From AR5 sp041499965 (GTDB lineage Bacteria > Methylomirabilota > Methylomirabilia > Rokubacteriales > CSP1-6), in assembly GCA_041499965.1 (NCBI GenBank), contig JBGQLG010000005.1, positions 1-64,000 on the forward strand: 64,000 nucleotides of DNA, in the 5' to 3' direction. The notes beneath the pieces were generated by a model, which worked only from the letters and a program-made list of their open reading frames with translations, was not told the origin of the DNA and ran no database searches. The translations under genes were made by a program, and so were the position numbers. This document shows, piece after piece, positions 53,606-60,344 of the stretch (its first letter is position 1; each line of letters opens with the position of its first letter).

Positions 53606-54306
53606 TGCCGATCCTGACCGTCGAGGGGCTGCGCAAGAGCTTCGGCGGGGTGACGGCGGTCCACGGCGTGTCGCTGGCGCTGGAGGGCGGGCGCATCTAC
53701 GGACTCATCGGACCCAACGGCTCGGGCAAGACGACGCTGTTCAACTGCATCACCGGGCTCGAGCGGTGCGACGCCGGCCGCGTGGTGTTCAAGCACGAGC
53801 GCATCGATCACCTGAGGCCCTCGGCCATCGCCCGCCGGGGGATCGGCCGCACCTTCCAGGTGATCCGCGTCTTCCCCGAGCTGACGGCGCTGGAGAACCT
53901 GCTGGTCGTCACGCGGGGCCCGCGCGCGGCGGCCGAGCGCCGCGGGCGCGAGCTGCTGGCGTTCGTGAAGCTCGAGGGACTGGCCGGTGAGTACGCGGGC
54001 AATCTCTCCTACGGCCAGCAGAAGCTCGTTGAGTTCGTCCGGGTGCTCATGACCGATCCGTTGCTGATCCTGCTCGACGAGCCGGCGGCCGGCGTGAACC
54101 GCACGCTGCTCAACGATCTGCTGGGCGCCTTCGGCCGCCTGCGCGACGAGGGCCGGACGATCCTGCTGGTCGAGCACGACATGAAGGTGGTCATGGGACT
54201 GTGCGAGACCGTGTTCGTCCTGGACCACGGCGAGATGATCGCCCAGGGCCCACCGGGTCTGATCCAGGCGGACGAGCGGGTGATCGAGGCGTACTTTGGG
54301 GCCTAG
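53605..54306 (+). CDS. livG: Branched-chain amino acid ABC transporter ATPase LivG
   Basis: A 233-residue ABC ATPase: Walker A GPNGSGKTT, Q-loop region RTFQVIRVFPELTALEN, signature LSYGQQKLVEF, Walker B LLILLDEPAAG and H-loop VEHDM. The LivG-type FQ-x-R-VFP wording is present. It energises the LivHM channel with LivF, which here lies 2.3 kb further on after two unrelated genes. Three hairpins follow it. Confidence 0.92.
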   Translation: MPILTVEGLRKSFGGVTAVHGVSLALEGGRIYGLIGPNGSGKTTLFNCITGLERCDAGRVVFKHERIDHLRPSAIARRGIGRTFQVIRVFPELTALENLLVVTRGPRAAAERRGRELLAFVKLEGLAGEYAGNLSYGQQKLVEFVRVLMTDPLLILLDEPAAGVNRTLLNDLLGAFGRLRDEGRTILLVEHDMKVVMGLCETVFVLDHGEMIAQGPPGLIQADERVIEAYFGA

Positions 54307-54380
54307 CTCGGAGGGGGGCTTCGCCCCCCTTCCGACGGTCGTCGCGCGCCTTGCGGCGCACTCCTCCCTGCCTCCCCCCA
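54307..54380 (-). repeat. Dispersed hairpin repeat, family C copy 2
   Basis: A reverse-complement match to 7161-7231 beginning directly after the livG stop. It includes an AGGGGGGC/GCCCCCCT stem of 8 bp (54312-54319 with 54323-54330). Confidence 0.8.
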
Positions 54381-54385
54381 GAGCA

Positions 54386-54449
54386 TCGAAGGGGGCCTCG
54401 GCGGCCCCCTTCGAGCATCCCCCTCGGATTGCGCCGGCGAAGCCGGCGC
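54386..54449 (+). terminator. Two strong hairpins downstream of livG
   Basis: TCGAAGGGGGCC pairs perfectly with GGCCCCCTTCGA (54386-54397 with 54403-54414, 12 bp, loop TCGGC). A second hairpin GCGCCGGC/GCCGGCGC with loop GAA is at 54431-54449. Neither has a T-run. They may terminate or attenuate livHMG transcription before the glycosyltransferase. Confidence 0.5.
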
Positions 54450-54471
54450 TCGAAAGTGGTAGATCAGCGGC

Positions 54472-55962
54472 GTGGTGTTGGAGAGAGCCGGCGGCGGTGG
54501 GGCTGGGCTCGTGAAGTGGATTGCTGGACTCGTGGTCGGTGCTGGCGGGCTCCTTGTCGTGTGGCTGGTCTGGAAATCTATGGCGTGGCCGTTGGCGCAT
54601 GATGCGCCGTTGATGCATTACGTGGCGTGGCGGATGCTGGAGGGGGCGGTGCCGTACCGGGATGTGTTCGACATGAATTTCCCTGGGGTGTACTTGGTGC
54701 ACCTCTTCGTCGTGTGTGTGCTGGGGACTGGGGATCTGGCCTGGCGGGTGTTCGATCTGGGGTGGCTGGCGGCGGCGGGGCTGGCGGCGGCGGTGTTCGC
54801 GGCGCCGTGGGGGCGGTGGGCGGCGGGCGCCGCGGTGGTGCTCTTCGCGCTCTACCATCTCTCGGGGGGCGCCTGGCAGGCGGGGCAGCGGGATTTTCTG
54901 CTGTGCCCGTTGCTGATCTTCGGCGCGCTCGGCGTGGCGCGATGGCTGGAGTCGCGGCGGCGGGGGGCGCTGGCCTGGGGCGGGCTCGCCATGGGCGCGT
55001 CGATCACGATCAAGCCGCACGCGGTCGCGCTGGTCGCCGCGCTGGCCGTGACGATCGCGCTGGCGGCGTGGCGGGGTGCTGATCGCGTCGTCGCGTCGCT
55101 CGCGGTCTTCGCGGCGGGCGCCGCGGTGGCGCCGCTCGCGGTGGTCGGCTGGCTGGCGGCGGCCGGCGCGCTGCCGGCCTGGCGCGCGATCGTCTTCGAC
55201 TACCTGATCCCGCTCTACTCGCGCCTGGGCCGCGGCGAGGCCTGGAACGTCTATCGCGCGTACGTCTGGTGGCCGATCGGCGCCGGCGCCCTGCTGTCCG
55301 CCGGTAGCGCGCTGGTCGCCGGGCGCTTCGGCGCCCGCCACCTGGTGGCGGCGCTGGGGGTCCTCTACGGCGTCGCGCACTTCGTGGGGCAGGGCAAGGG
55401 CTGGGAGTATCACCTCTATCCGCTGGCGGCCTTCGCGGTGCTGCTGCTCGTCGCCGAGCTCGGGCCGGCGCTGGCCCGCTGGCGGCGGCTGCTGTCGGTG
55501 CCGCTGATGCTCAGCGTCGGGTTGGCCGTGGTGTTGCTGGCCGGCAAGGCGATGGCCGTGAGCCCGGCGGTGTGGGAGCGCGACAAGGCCGATCGCGCGC
55601 GGCGGCTGGCCGCGGAGCTGGGGCCGATGCTGGCGGCCGGTGAGACCGTGCAGGTGCTCGACACGACCGAGGGTGGTGTCCACGCGCTGCTCCGCCTGCG
55701 CGCGCGCCAGCCCACGCGCTTCCTCTACGACTTCCACTTCTTCCACGACACCGGCTACCCGACGGTCCAGGCCCTGCGCGCCGAGCTGATCCGCGACCTC
55801 GACGCCCGCCCGCCCGCGCTGATCGTGCTCTTCGAGCGCGGCTGGCCGGCCGGCGGCTACGAGCGCCTCGAGGCGTTCCCCGCACTGGCCGAGCGGCTCG
55901 CGCGGTACGATCTGGTCCAGGCCGGGCCGGGCTATCGCATCCATGCACAGCGCCAGCGTTAA
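54472..55962 (+). CDS. GT-C type membrane glycosyltransferase-like protein
   Basis: A 496-residue polytopic membrane protein (nine to eleven helices). The first loop DAPLMHYVAWRMLEG followed by PYRDVFDMNFPGVY is typical of dolichyl/undecaprenyl-phosphate-sugar-using GT-C enzymes related to ArnT/PMT, with the catalytic-type Asp early in the loop. A soluble C-terminal domain (about 360-496) ends in FERGWPAGGYERLEAFPALAE. GTG 54472 or GTG 54511 (VKWIAGL) may be the start. It lies inside the liv operon and overlaps the methyltransferase by 20 nt. Confidence 0.75.
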   Translation: MVLERAGGGGAGLVKWIAGLVVGAGGLLVVWLVWKSMAWPLAHDAPLMHYVAWRMLEGAVPYRDVFDMNFPGVYLVHLFVVCVLGTGDLAWRVFDLGWLAAAGLAAAVFAAPWGRWAAGAAVVLFALYHLSGGAWQAGQRDFLLCPLLIFGALGVARWLESRRRGALAWGGLAMGASITIKPHAVALVAALAVTIALAAWRGADRVVASLAVFAAGAAVAPLAVVGWLAAAGALPAWRAIVFDYLIPLYSRLGRGEAWNVYRAYVWWPIGAGALLSAGSALVAGRFGARHLVAALGVLYGVAHFVGQGKGWEYHLYPLAAFAVLLLVAELGPALARWRRLLSVPLMLSVGLAVVLLAGKAMAVSPAVWERDKADRARRLAAELGPMLAAGETVQVLDTTEGGVHALLRLRARQPTRFLYDFHFFHDTGYPTVQALRAELIRDLDARPPALIVLFERGWPAGGYERLEAFPALAERLARYDLVQAGPGYRIHAQRQR

Positions 55963-56590
55963 GCGAATCATCCGCGCCTACGACGATCCCGTGGTGCGCG
56001 CCTACTGCTGGGTGCGCTTCGGCATCCTGCGCCAGCGCTTCCTCGACGAGATCGGCCAGTACCTGCCCGAGGAAGGGCCGGTGCTGGACATCGGCTGCGG
56101 CTTCGGCCTGTTCTCGCTGTACTACGCCTCGACGGGGCCCCGGCGCCTGCTGCGCGGACTCGACGTGAATCCGCGCCGGGTGGCGATGGCCCGGCGGGCG
56201 GCCGCGCGGTTGGGGCTCGACAACGTCGCCTACGAGACGGGTGACGCGCGCGACTTCAAGGGCGACGGCGAGGTGAGCGCGGCCTACATGCTGGACATCG
56301 TGCACCACGTGCCGCCGGCCAGCGTGCCGCCGCTGCTGCGCGCGCTGCGCCGTACCCTGACCCCGGGCGGGCGGCTGCTCGTGAAGGATGTCGACACGCG
56401 CCCGGCGCCCAAGCGGTGGTTCACCTGGCTGCTCGATCGGGCGATGGCGCCGGCCACGCCGGTGCACTACTGGAGCGCCGCAGATCTGACGCAGGCCCTC
56501 GACGACGCGGGATTCGTCGTGCGGCGCCACCTGATGGTCGACCTGCTGCCCTATCCCCACGTGCTCTACGTGTGCGAGGCGCGGCCGTGA
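55943..56590 (+). CDS. Class I SAM-dependent methyltransferase
   Basis: A 215-residue Rossmann methyltransferase. Motif I is VLDIGCGFGLFSLYYA, followed by LRGLDVNPRRVAMARR, ETGDARDFKG and LLRALRRTLTPGGRLLVKDV. The substrate is not evident; the neighbouring GT-C enzyme suggests a lipid- or glycan-linked product. It overlaps the GT by 20 nt and the livF start by 4 nt, so all three are cotranscribed. Confidence 0.88.
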   Translation: MHSASVKRIIRAYDDPVVRAYCWVRFGILRQRFLDEIGQYLPEEGPVLDIGCGFGLFSLYYASTGPRRLLRGLDVNPRRVAMARRAAARLGLDNVAYETGDARDFKGDGEVSAAYMLDIVHHVPPASVPPLLRALRRTLTPGGRLLVKDVDTRPAPKRWFTWLLDRAMAPATPVHYWSAADLTQALDDAGFVVRRHLMVDLLPYPHVLYVCEARP

Positions 56591-57306
56591 GCGGGGTGCC
56601 GCTGCTGGTGGCCGAGTCCCTCACCGCCGGCTACGGCCGGCTGGACATCCTGCACGAGGTCTCGCTCAAGGTGGACGCCAACGAGATCGTGAGCATCATC
56701 GGCCCCAACGGCGCCGGCAAGTCCACCGCGTTCAAGACCATCGTGGGCTTCCTGCGGCCGCGGGTGGGCCGCGTTGTGTTCAACGGCGAGGAGATCACCG
56801 GGCTGCGGCCCGACCTGGTCCTGCGACGCGGGCTGGCCTACGTGCCGCAGGGGCGCATCGTCTTCCCGCAGATGTCGGTGCTGGAGAACCTCGAGATGGG
56901 CGCCTACATCGAGCGCGACGCCGTCCGCGTGGCCGCGGCGCTCGCCCAGGTCTACGCGCTGTTCCCGATCCTGGCCGAGCGCCGCACGCAGCTGGCCGGG
57001 ACGATGTCCGGTGGCGAGCAGCAGATGGTCGCCATCGCCCGCGCGCTCATGACCACGCCCCGGCTCATCCTGCTCGACGAGCCGTCGCTGGGGCTGTCAC
57101 CGAAGTTCGTCACGCTGATCTTCGAGAAGCTCGCCGACATGCGCCAGGCCGGCTACACGCTGATGCTGGTCGAGCAGAACGCCACCCGCGCGCTGGCGGT
57201 GGCCGATCGCGCCTACGTGCTCGAGCTGGGCCGCAACCGGTTCGAGGGGCCCGGCCCGCGCCTGCTGGCCGATCCCGAGGTCAAGCGCCTCTACCTCGGC
57301 GGCTGA
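56587..57306 (+). CDS. livF: Branched-chain amino acid ABC transporter ATPase LivF
   Basis: A 239-residue ABC ATPase: Walker A GPNGAGKSTAFK, LAYVPQGRIVFPQMSVLENL (the LivF Q-loop and VFP wording), signature MSGGEQQMVAIARAL, Walker B RLILLDEPSLGLSP and H-loop-like VEQNA. It completes LivHMGF. Separation from livG by a glycosyltransferase and a methyltransferase is unusual, as livF normally follows livG directly. Confidence 0.92.
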   Translation: MSGVPLLVAESLTAGYGRLDILHEVSLKVDANEIVSIIGPNGAGKSTAFKTIVGFLRPRVGRVVFNGEEITGLRPDLVLRRGLAYVPQGRIVFPQMSVLENLEMGAYIERDAVRVAAALAQVYALFPILAERRTQLAGTMSGGEQQMVAIARALMTTPRLILLDEPSLGLSPKFVTLIFEKLADMRQAGYTLMLVEQNATRALAVADRAYVLELGRNRFEGPGPRLLADPEVKRLYLGG

Positions 57307-57317
57307 GCCCAGGTAGC

Positions 57318-57336
57318 GCCCCGGCGCCCCCGGGGC
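57318..57336 (+). terminator. GC-rich hairpin after livF
   Basis: GCCCCGG pairs with CCGGGGC (57318-57324 with 57330-57336) around the loop CGCCC; the next bases are CTATAGT. It is a plausible transcription end for the liv operon. Confidence 0.5.
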
Positions 57337-57351
57337 TATAGTCTTCGGCAT

Positions 57352-57696
57352 ATGAGCTGGCACCCGGGCCCGGCGGCGGCGTTCCGCGCGCGCCGCTGTG
57401 ACTCGGGGCACCTGCTCACGCTCCTCGTCGCGCTCGTCGTCCTCCTGCAGTTGCCCGCGTCCCCCACCTGCGCCAAGCGGGTATGGCGGTTCACCGCCGT
57501 GCCGTTCGAGACCGTCGAGACCGAGTCGGATCCTCGCGCCCAAGAGTGGCCCGCCACTCCCGAGGTATCGACGGTCGTTCAGACCGGGCTGCCGGAGCCC
57601 GGTGCCGCGTTCGTCGCCGTCTGGTCGGTCGTCCCGATCGCCCGGCTCAATCCCGTCCTCGACGCCGGGACGACCCGGGCGCCACCGCTCACCTAG
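57352..57696 (+). CDS. Small exported protein, unrecognised
   Basis: A 114-residue open frame with an N-terminal hydrophobic segment (about 20-37, LLTLLVALVVLLQLPA) that looks like a signal peptide and a following polar part without recognised motifs. It has no clear ribosome-binding site. A CTATAGT box at 57336-57342 lies just upstream. It could be chance in GC-rich sequence; moderate to low support. Confidence 0.4.
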   Translation: MSWHPGPAAAFRARRCDSGHLLTLLVALVVLLQLPASPTCAKRVWRFTAVPFETVETESDPRAQEWPATPEVSTVVQTGLPEPGAAFVAVWSVVPIARLNPVLDAGTTRAPPLT

Positions 57697-57755
57697 CCTC
57701 GCCTCCGCGCGTCGACCAACGCTCATCGCTCCCCTCACGAGAGAAAGGTGCGTCC

Positions 57756-57998
57756 ATGCGACGCTTGATCGTCACGACCATGATCGCGCTGGCTACGCTG
57801 TGCGTGGCCGGTCCGGCGCTGGCCTTCCAGTGCCCCAAGCTAGTGAAGAAGATCGAGGATGAGGCCGGGATGCGCTTCGACCCGGCCGCCGCTGACGCGC
57901 GGGCCAAGGCGGCCCAGGCCACCGAGCTCCACGCTCAAGGCAAGCACGCGGAGGCGGAAGCCGCCGCCAAGGAAGGGCTGAAGATCCTCGGGATGTAG
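57756..57998 (+). CDS. Small secreted helical protein
   Basis: An 80-residue protein. A clear signal peptide (MRRLIVTTMIALATLCVAGP, cleavage after ALA) is followed by FQCPKLVKKIEDEAG and an Ala-rich helical segment resembling one TPR hairpin (QATELHAQGKHAEAEAAAKE). GAGAAAGG lies upstream of ATG 57756. No function assigned; likely periplasmic. Confidence 0.65.
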   Translation: MRRLIVTTMIALATLCVAGPALAFQCPKLVKKIEDEAGMRFDPAAADARAKAAQATELHAQGKHAEAEAAAKEGLKILGM

Positions 57999-58005
57999 TC
58001 GTCGT

Positions 58006-58791
58006 TCAGCGGCGCGCGTGGGCGGTGAGCCAGTCGGCGACCCGCTCGCGCGCGCCGCGCACGTCGGCGGGCAACCGATGCCGCCACTTGCCGGCGAACC
58101 GGCCCAGCGCGTCCCGGCGCTGGGCGAGATCCGCGGCGCTCTTCACCGGGGCGGCGGCGCCGGTGCGGGTGCCGCCGCCCCGGTGCACGAACGGCGTGTT
58201 CACGACCACGCAGCGGTGGCCCGCCTCCCGCACCGCGAACGACAGCTCGCGGTCGTAGCCGTGAAAGAACCCGTAGCCCTCGTCGAAGCCGCCGACGGCG
58301 TCCAGCACCTCACGGCGCAGGGTCAGGCATACGCCGTCGACGGCGGCCACCTCCGTGACGTCGTCGCGCAGGTTGCCGCTGCCCTCCAGGGCGTGCACGA
58401 GCGTGCGCCCGACGTAGCGGCCATCGGCGCGCAGTCGCCGGGCGCCGTAGAGGCCCGCCAGCCCCACGCCCGGCTCGTCCAGCGCCGCCCGCAGGCGGGC
58501 CAGCCAGCGCACGTCGCGCATCTCGGTGTCGTTGTGCAGGAAGCAGAGGACGTCGCCGCCGGCCAGCGCCGCGCCCTGGTTGAGCGCCCGGATGAGGCCG
58601 ACGTTGTCGGCGTTGCGGTGATAGCGGCGCGCCACCGGCAGCGCCGCCGTGCGGAAGAACTCCGCCGTGCCATCGGTGGAGGCGTTGTCCACGATGCACA
58701 GCTCGAAGGGCTCGCTGGTGCCGCGCAGGCTCTCCAGGCAGGCGCGCGTGAGCGCGAGCTGGTTGTAGACCGGCAGGACGACGCTGATCAC
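58006..58791 (-). CDS. Family 2 glycosyltransferase
   Basis: A 261-residue GT-A enzyme: MISVVLPVYNQLALTRACLE, LCIVDNASTDGTAEFF (nucleotide-sugar binding Asp), CFLHNDTEM (DxD-like metal motif as HNDTE), AVDGVCLTLRREVLDAVGGF and HGYDRELSFAVREAGHRCV (catalytic-base region with E/D). Rhamnosyl- or glycan-type transfer to a cell-surface acceptor is typical. It begins at ATG 58791, about 14 nt from a long hairpin and the tRNA-Ala. Confidence 0.87.
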   Translation of the reverse strand: MISVVLPVYNQLALTRACLESLRGTSEPFELCIVDNASTDGTAEFFRTAALPVARRYHRNADNVGLIRALNQGAALAGGDVLCFLHNDTEMRDVRWLARLRAALDEPGVGLAGLYGARRLRADGRYVGRTLVHALEGSGNLRDDVTEVAAVDGVCLTLRREVLDAVGGFDEGYGFFHGYDRELSFAVREAGHRCVVVNTPFVHRGGGTRTGAAAPVKSAADLAQRRDALGRFAGKWRHRLPADVRGARERVADWLTAHARR

Positions 58792-58804
58792 GGGCCGGAG
58801 GCGT

Positions 58805-58839
58805 CACGGGGCGGGCGGTTGGCAACCGCCCGCCCCGTG
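58805..58839 (-). terminator. 16-bp hairpin downstream of tRNA-Ala
   Basis: A perfect 16-bp stem (58805-58820 with 58824-58839) encloses a 3-nt loop (GGC). It lies between the 3' end of tRNA-Ala and the glycosyltransferase start on the minus strand and is the best candidate to end or process the tRNA transcript. No T-run follows. Confidence 0.55.
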
Positions 58840-58853
58840 GGTGCTTCGAGAAA

Positions 58854-58929
58854 TGGTGGAGCTGAGGGGAGTCGAACCCCTGACCCCAAGACTGCCAGCC
58901 TTGTGCTCTCCCAACTGAGCTACAGCCCC
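58854..58929 (-). tRNA. tRNA-Ala (anticodon GGC)
   Basis: A 76-nt cloverleaf with encoded CCA. The acceptor stem GGGGCTG/CAGCTCC has one G-U pair, the D arm is GCTC/GAGC, the anticodon loop is CTGGCAG (GGC) and the T arm is AGGGG/CCCCT with TTCGACT. Discriminator A. Confidence 0.95.
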
Positions 58930-58983
58930 ACGGAGTGACCACGTTACCGGCCGGTCGCCGGTCTTGTCAAGGAAGGGGTGTAT

Positions 58984-59071
58984 TGGTAGGGGAGAGGGGA
59001 TTTGAACCCCTAAGCCCTTGCGGGCATGGCGTTTTGAGCGCCACGTGTATCCCAAGTTCCACCACTCCCCC
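58984..59071 (-). tRNA. tRNA-Leu (anticodon CAA)
   Basis: An 88-nt class II tRNA with encoded CCA and a long variable arm. The acceptor stem is GGGGGAG/CTCCCCT with a terminal G-U pair; the anticodon stem is TGGCG/CGCCA with loop CTCAAAA (CAA); the T arm is AGGGG/CCCCT. It lies 90 nt from a homing-endonuclease-like gene. Confidence 0.95.
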
Positions 59072-59160
59072 GAGGGGCAGGATACACCGACGGGGTGACA
59101 AGCAAGAACGACGCGGCCTTCACTCGCTTGCGAGCGAGGCACAGGGGCGGCACGGACTCC

Positions 59161-60060
59161 TTATCCGCCGATATCGTTCGGGTCCTCAGTGTACAGCCAG
59201 CCGATCCTCGGGCGCCCCACACAGCCGACGGAAGCGTAGCCGAGCGGCCGAAGAAATCGTTCGGCCGTCACACGTTTTCGGTCGAGGCATGGAACGTCGG
59301 GCGCGTAGTAGATCCAACGAAGTAGCCGTATCGATTCGGCCTTCGCGTACCGAAGCTTCCAGATTGGCCGGTGGCCAGCGCGCCTGCTCTCGTGAATGGC
59401 TCCCGCGACATGGGCGAGTCGAGCGACTGTCGTCCGTACCCAGTCGACGAAGGCCAGGCTTGCCGACACGAGCGACACGTACAGCCGCTCGTAGACGTAT
59501 CGGTCCTTCTTCCTGCTGTGATACCGATCCGTATAGACGAGAACCGATCCGTCGCCGTCGATGCACCCACGGAAGAAATCGGCAAAGTGGTCGTCAGGGA
59601 CGGCAAGTCGACCGAGCCTCAGGCTCTTGGCAGGCATGAGTCCAAGCGAGAGGAACCAGTCGTACAGCCGACGGTCGCACCACTGCACCCGGTATAGGGC
59701 ATTTCCGGCCCGAGTGCGGAGCGTGCGTACGACCGTCGTCAACTCCAGGCATCGACGAAACGTCTCGGCCAGATCGCGGTCTTTCGAGACGAAGGACATG
59801 TGCCGACCATCCGGGGAAAGATTCCCATCGGTTGCCGCCAGTCCGACCGCATAGGCGGTCTCCGCGCTCCAAGCTGGCGGCGTGTTGCGCTGCACGGCTG
59901 GACCCCGACACCGAGGAGTGATCCCGAAGCGCCGGAGCCGGCGGAGGATCGTTGCCGGCGAGCATCCGAGCCGCGTCGCGATTCGATGTGCGGTGAGGTT
60001 CTCGTTTGCGTACAGTTGACGAAGCAGGATATCGTCAATCACAGCGAACGTACGACGCAT
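59161..60060 (-). CDS. LAGLIDADG homing endonuclease-like protein
   Basis: A 299-residue protein. The N terminus is a helix-turn-helix (about 20-50, HRIATRLGCSPATILRRLRR). Two LAGLIDADG helices follow at 69-79 (AVGLAATDGNL) and 162-172 (FFRGCIDGDGS), giving a single-chain enzyme with metal Asp near 78 and 168. KLRYAKAESIRLLRWIYY is the typical strand-helix after the second motif. GC is visibly lower than the neighbours (about 60% in three 60-base lines I counted). It is free-standing, next to two tRNA genes, and looks imported. Confidence 0.82.
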   Translation of the reverse strand: MRRTFAVIDDILLRQLYANENLTAHRIATRLGCSPATILRRLRRFGITPRCRGPAVQRNTPPAWSAETAYAVGLAATDGNLSPDGRHMSFVSKDRDLAETFRRCLELTTVVRTLRTRAGNALYRVQWCDRRLYDWFLSLGLMPAKSLRLGRLAVPDDHFADFFRGCIDGDGSVLVYTDRYHSRKKDRYVYERLYVSLVSASLAFVDWVRTTVARLAHVAGAIHESRRAGHRPIWKLRYAKAESIRLLRWIYYAPDVPCLDRKRVTAERFLRPLGYASVGCVGRPRIGWLYTEDPNDIGG

Positions 60061-60096
60061 CGCATCTCAACATCGCGCGAAGGCCCCCGCCGGTCA

Positions 60097-60294
60097 ATGT
60101 CCAAAGAATTGGACGCTCGAGTGCGCACGCGCTGGCCGGCGGTGCCCGACATCGTGCGCGCGGCTGGTGACGCCGTTCGGCCCGTACGCTCGGCGATGGT
60201 CGCGCTCGAGAATTCGATCCACGAAGAGGTGGCGGAGCTGCAGGCCGAGCTCAACCGGCGGCACCGCCCGCCGCCGGCGGGCGCCGACGGGTGA
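60097..60294 (+). CDS. Small unrecognised helical protein
   Basis: A 65-residue open frame, MSKELDARVRTRWPAVPDIV onwards, predicted helical with charged heptads (EEVAELQAELNRRH). It has no clear ribosome site. It lies between the endonuclease gene and iorA, and could be a real small protein or the 3' part of a gene disrupted by the endonuclease insertion. Confidence 0.4.
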   Translation: MSKELDARVRTRWPAVPDIVRAAGDAVRPVRSAMVALENSIHEEVAELQAELNRRHRPPPAGADG

Positions 60295-60344
60295 GGGCGC
60301 GGGATCTATGCCACAATGGCCCCACTTTTTCCCCGAGGTGCGGC

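Noticed and set aside
59095..60100. Group I intron or intein around the LAGLIDADG gene
   Set aside because: The gene is free-standing with its own start and stop; no split host gene or intron core is visible on either side, and the tRNA-Leu is intact.
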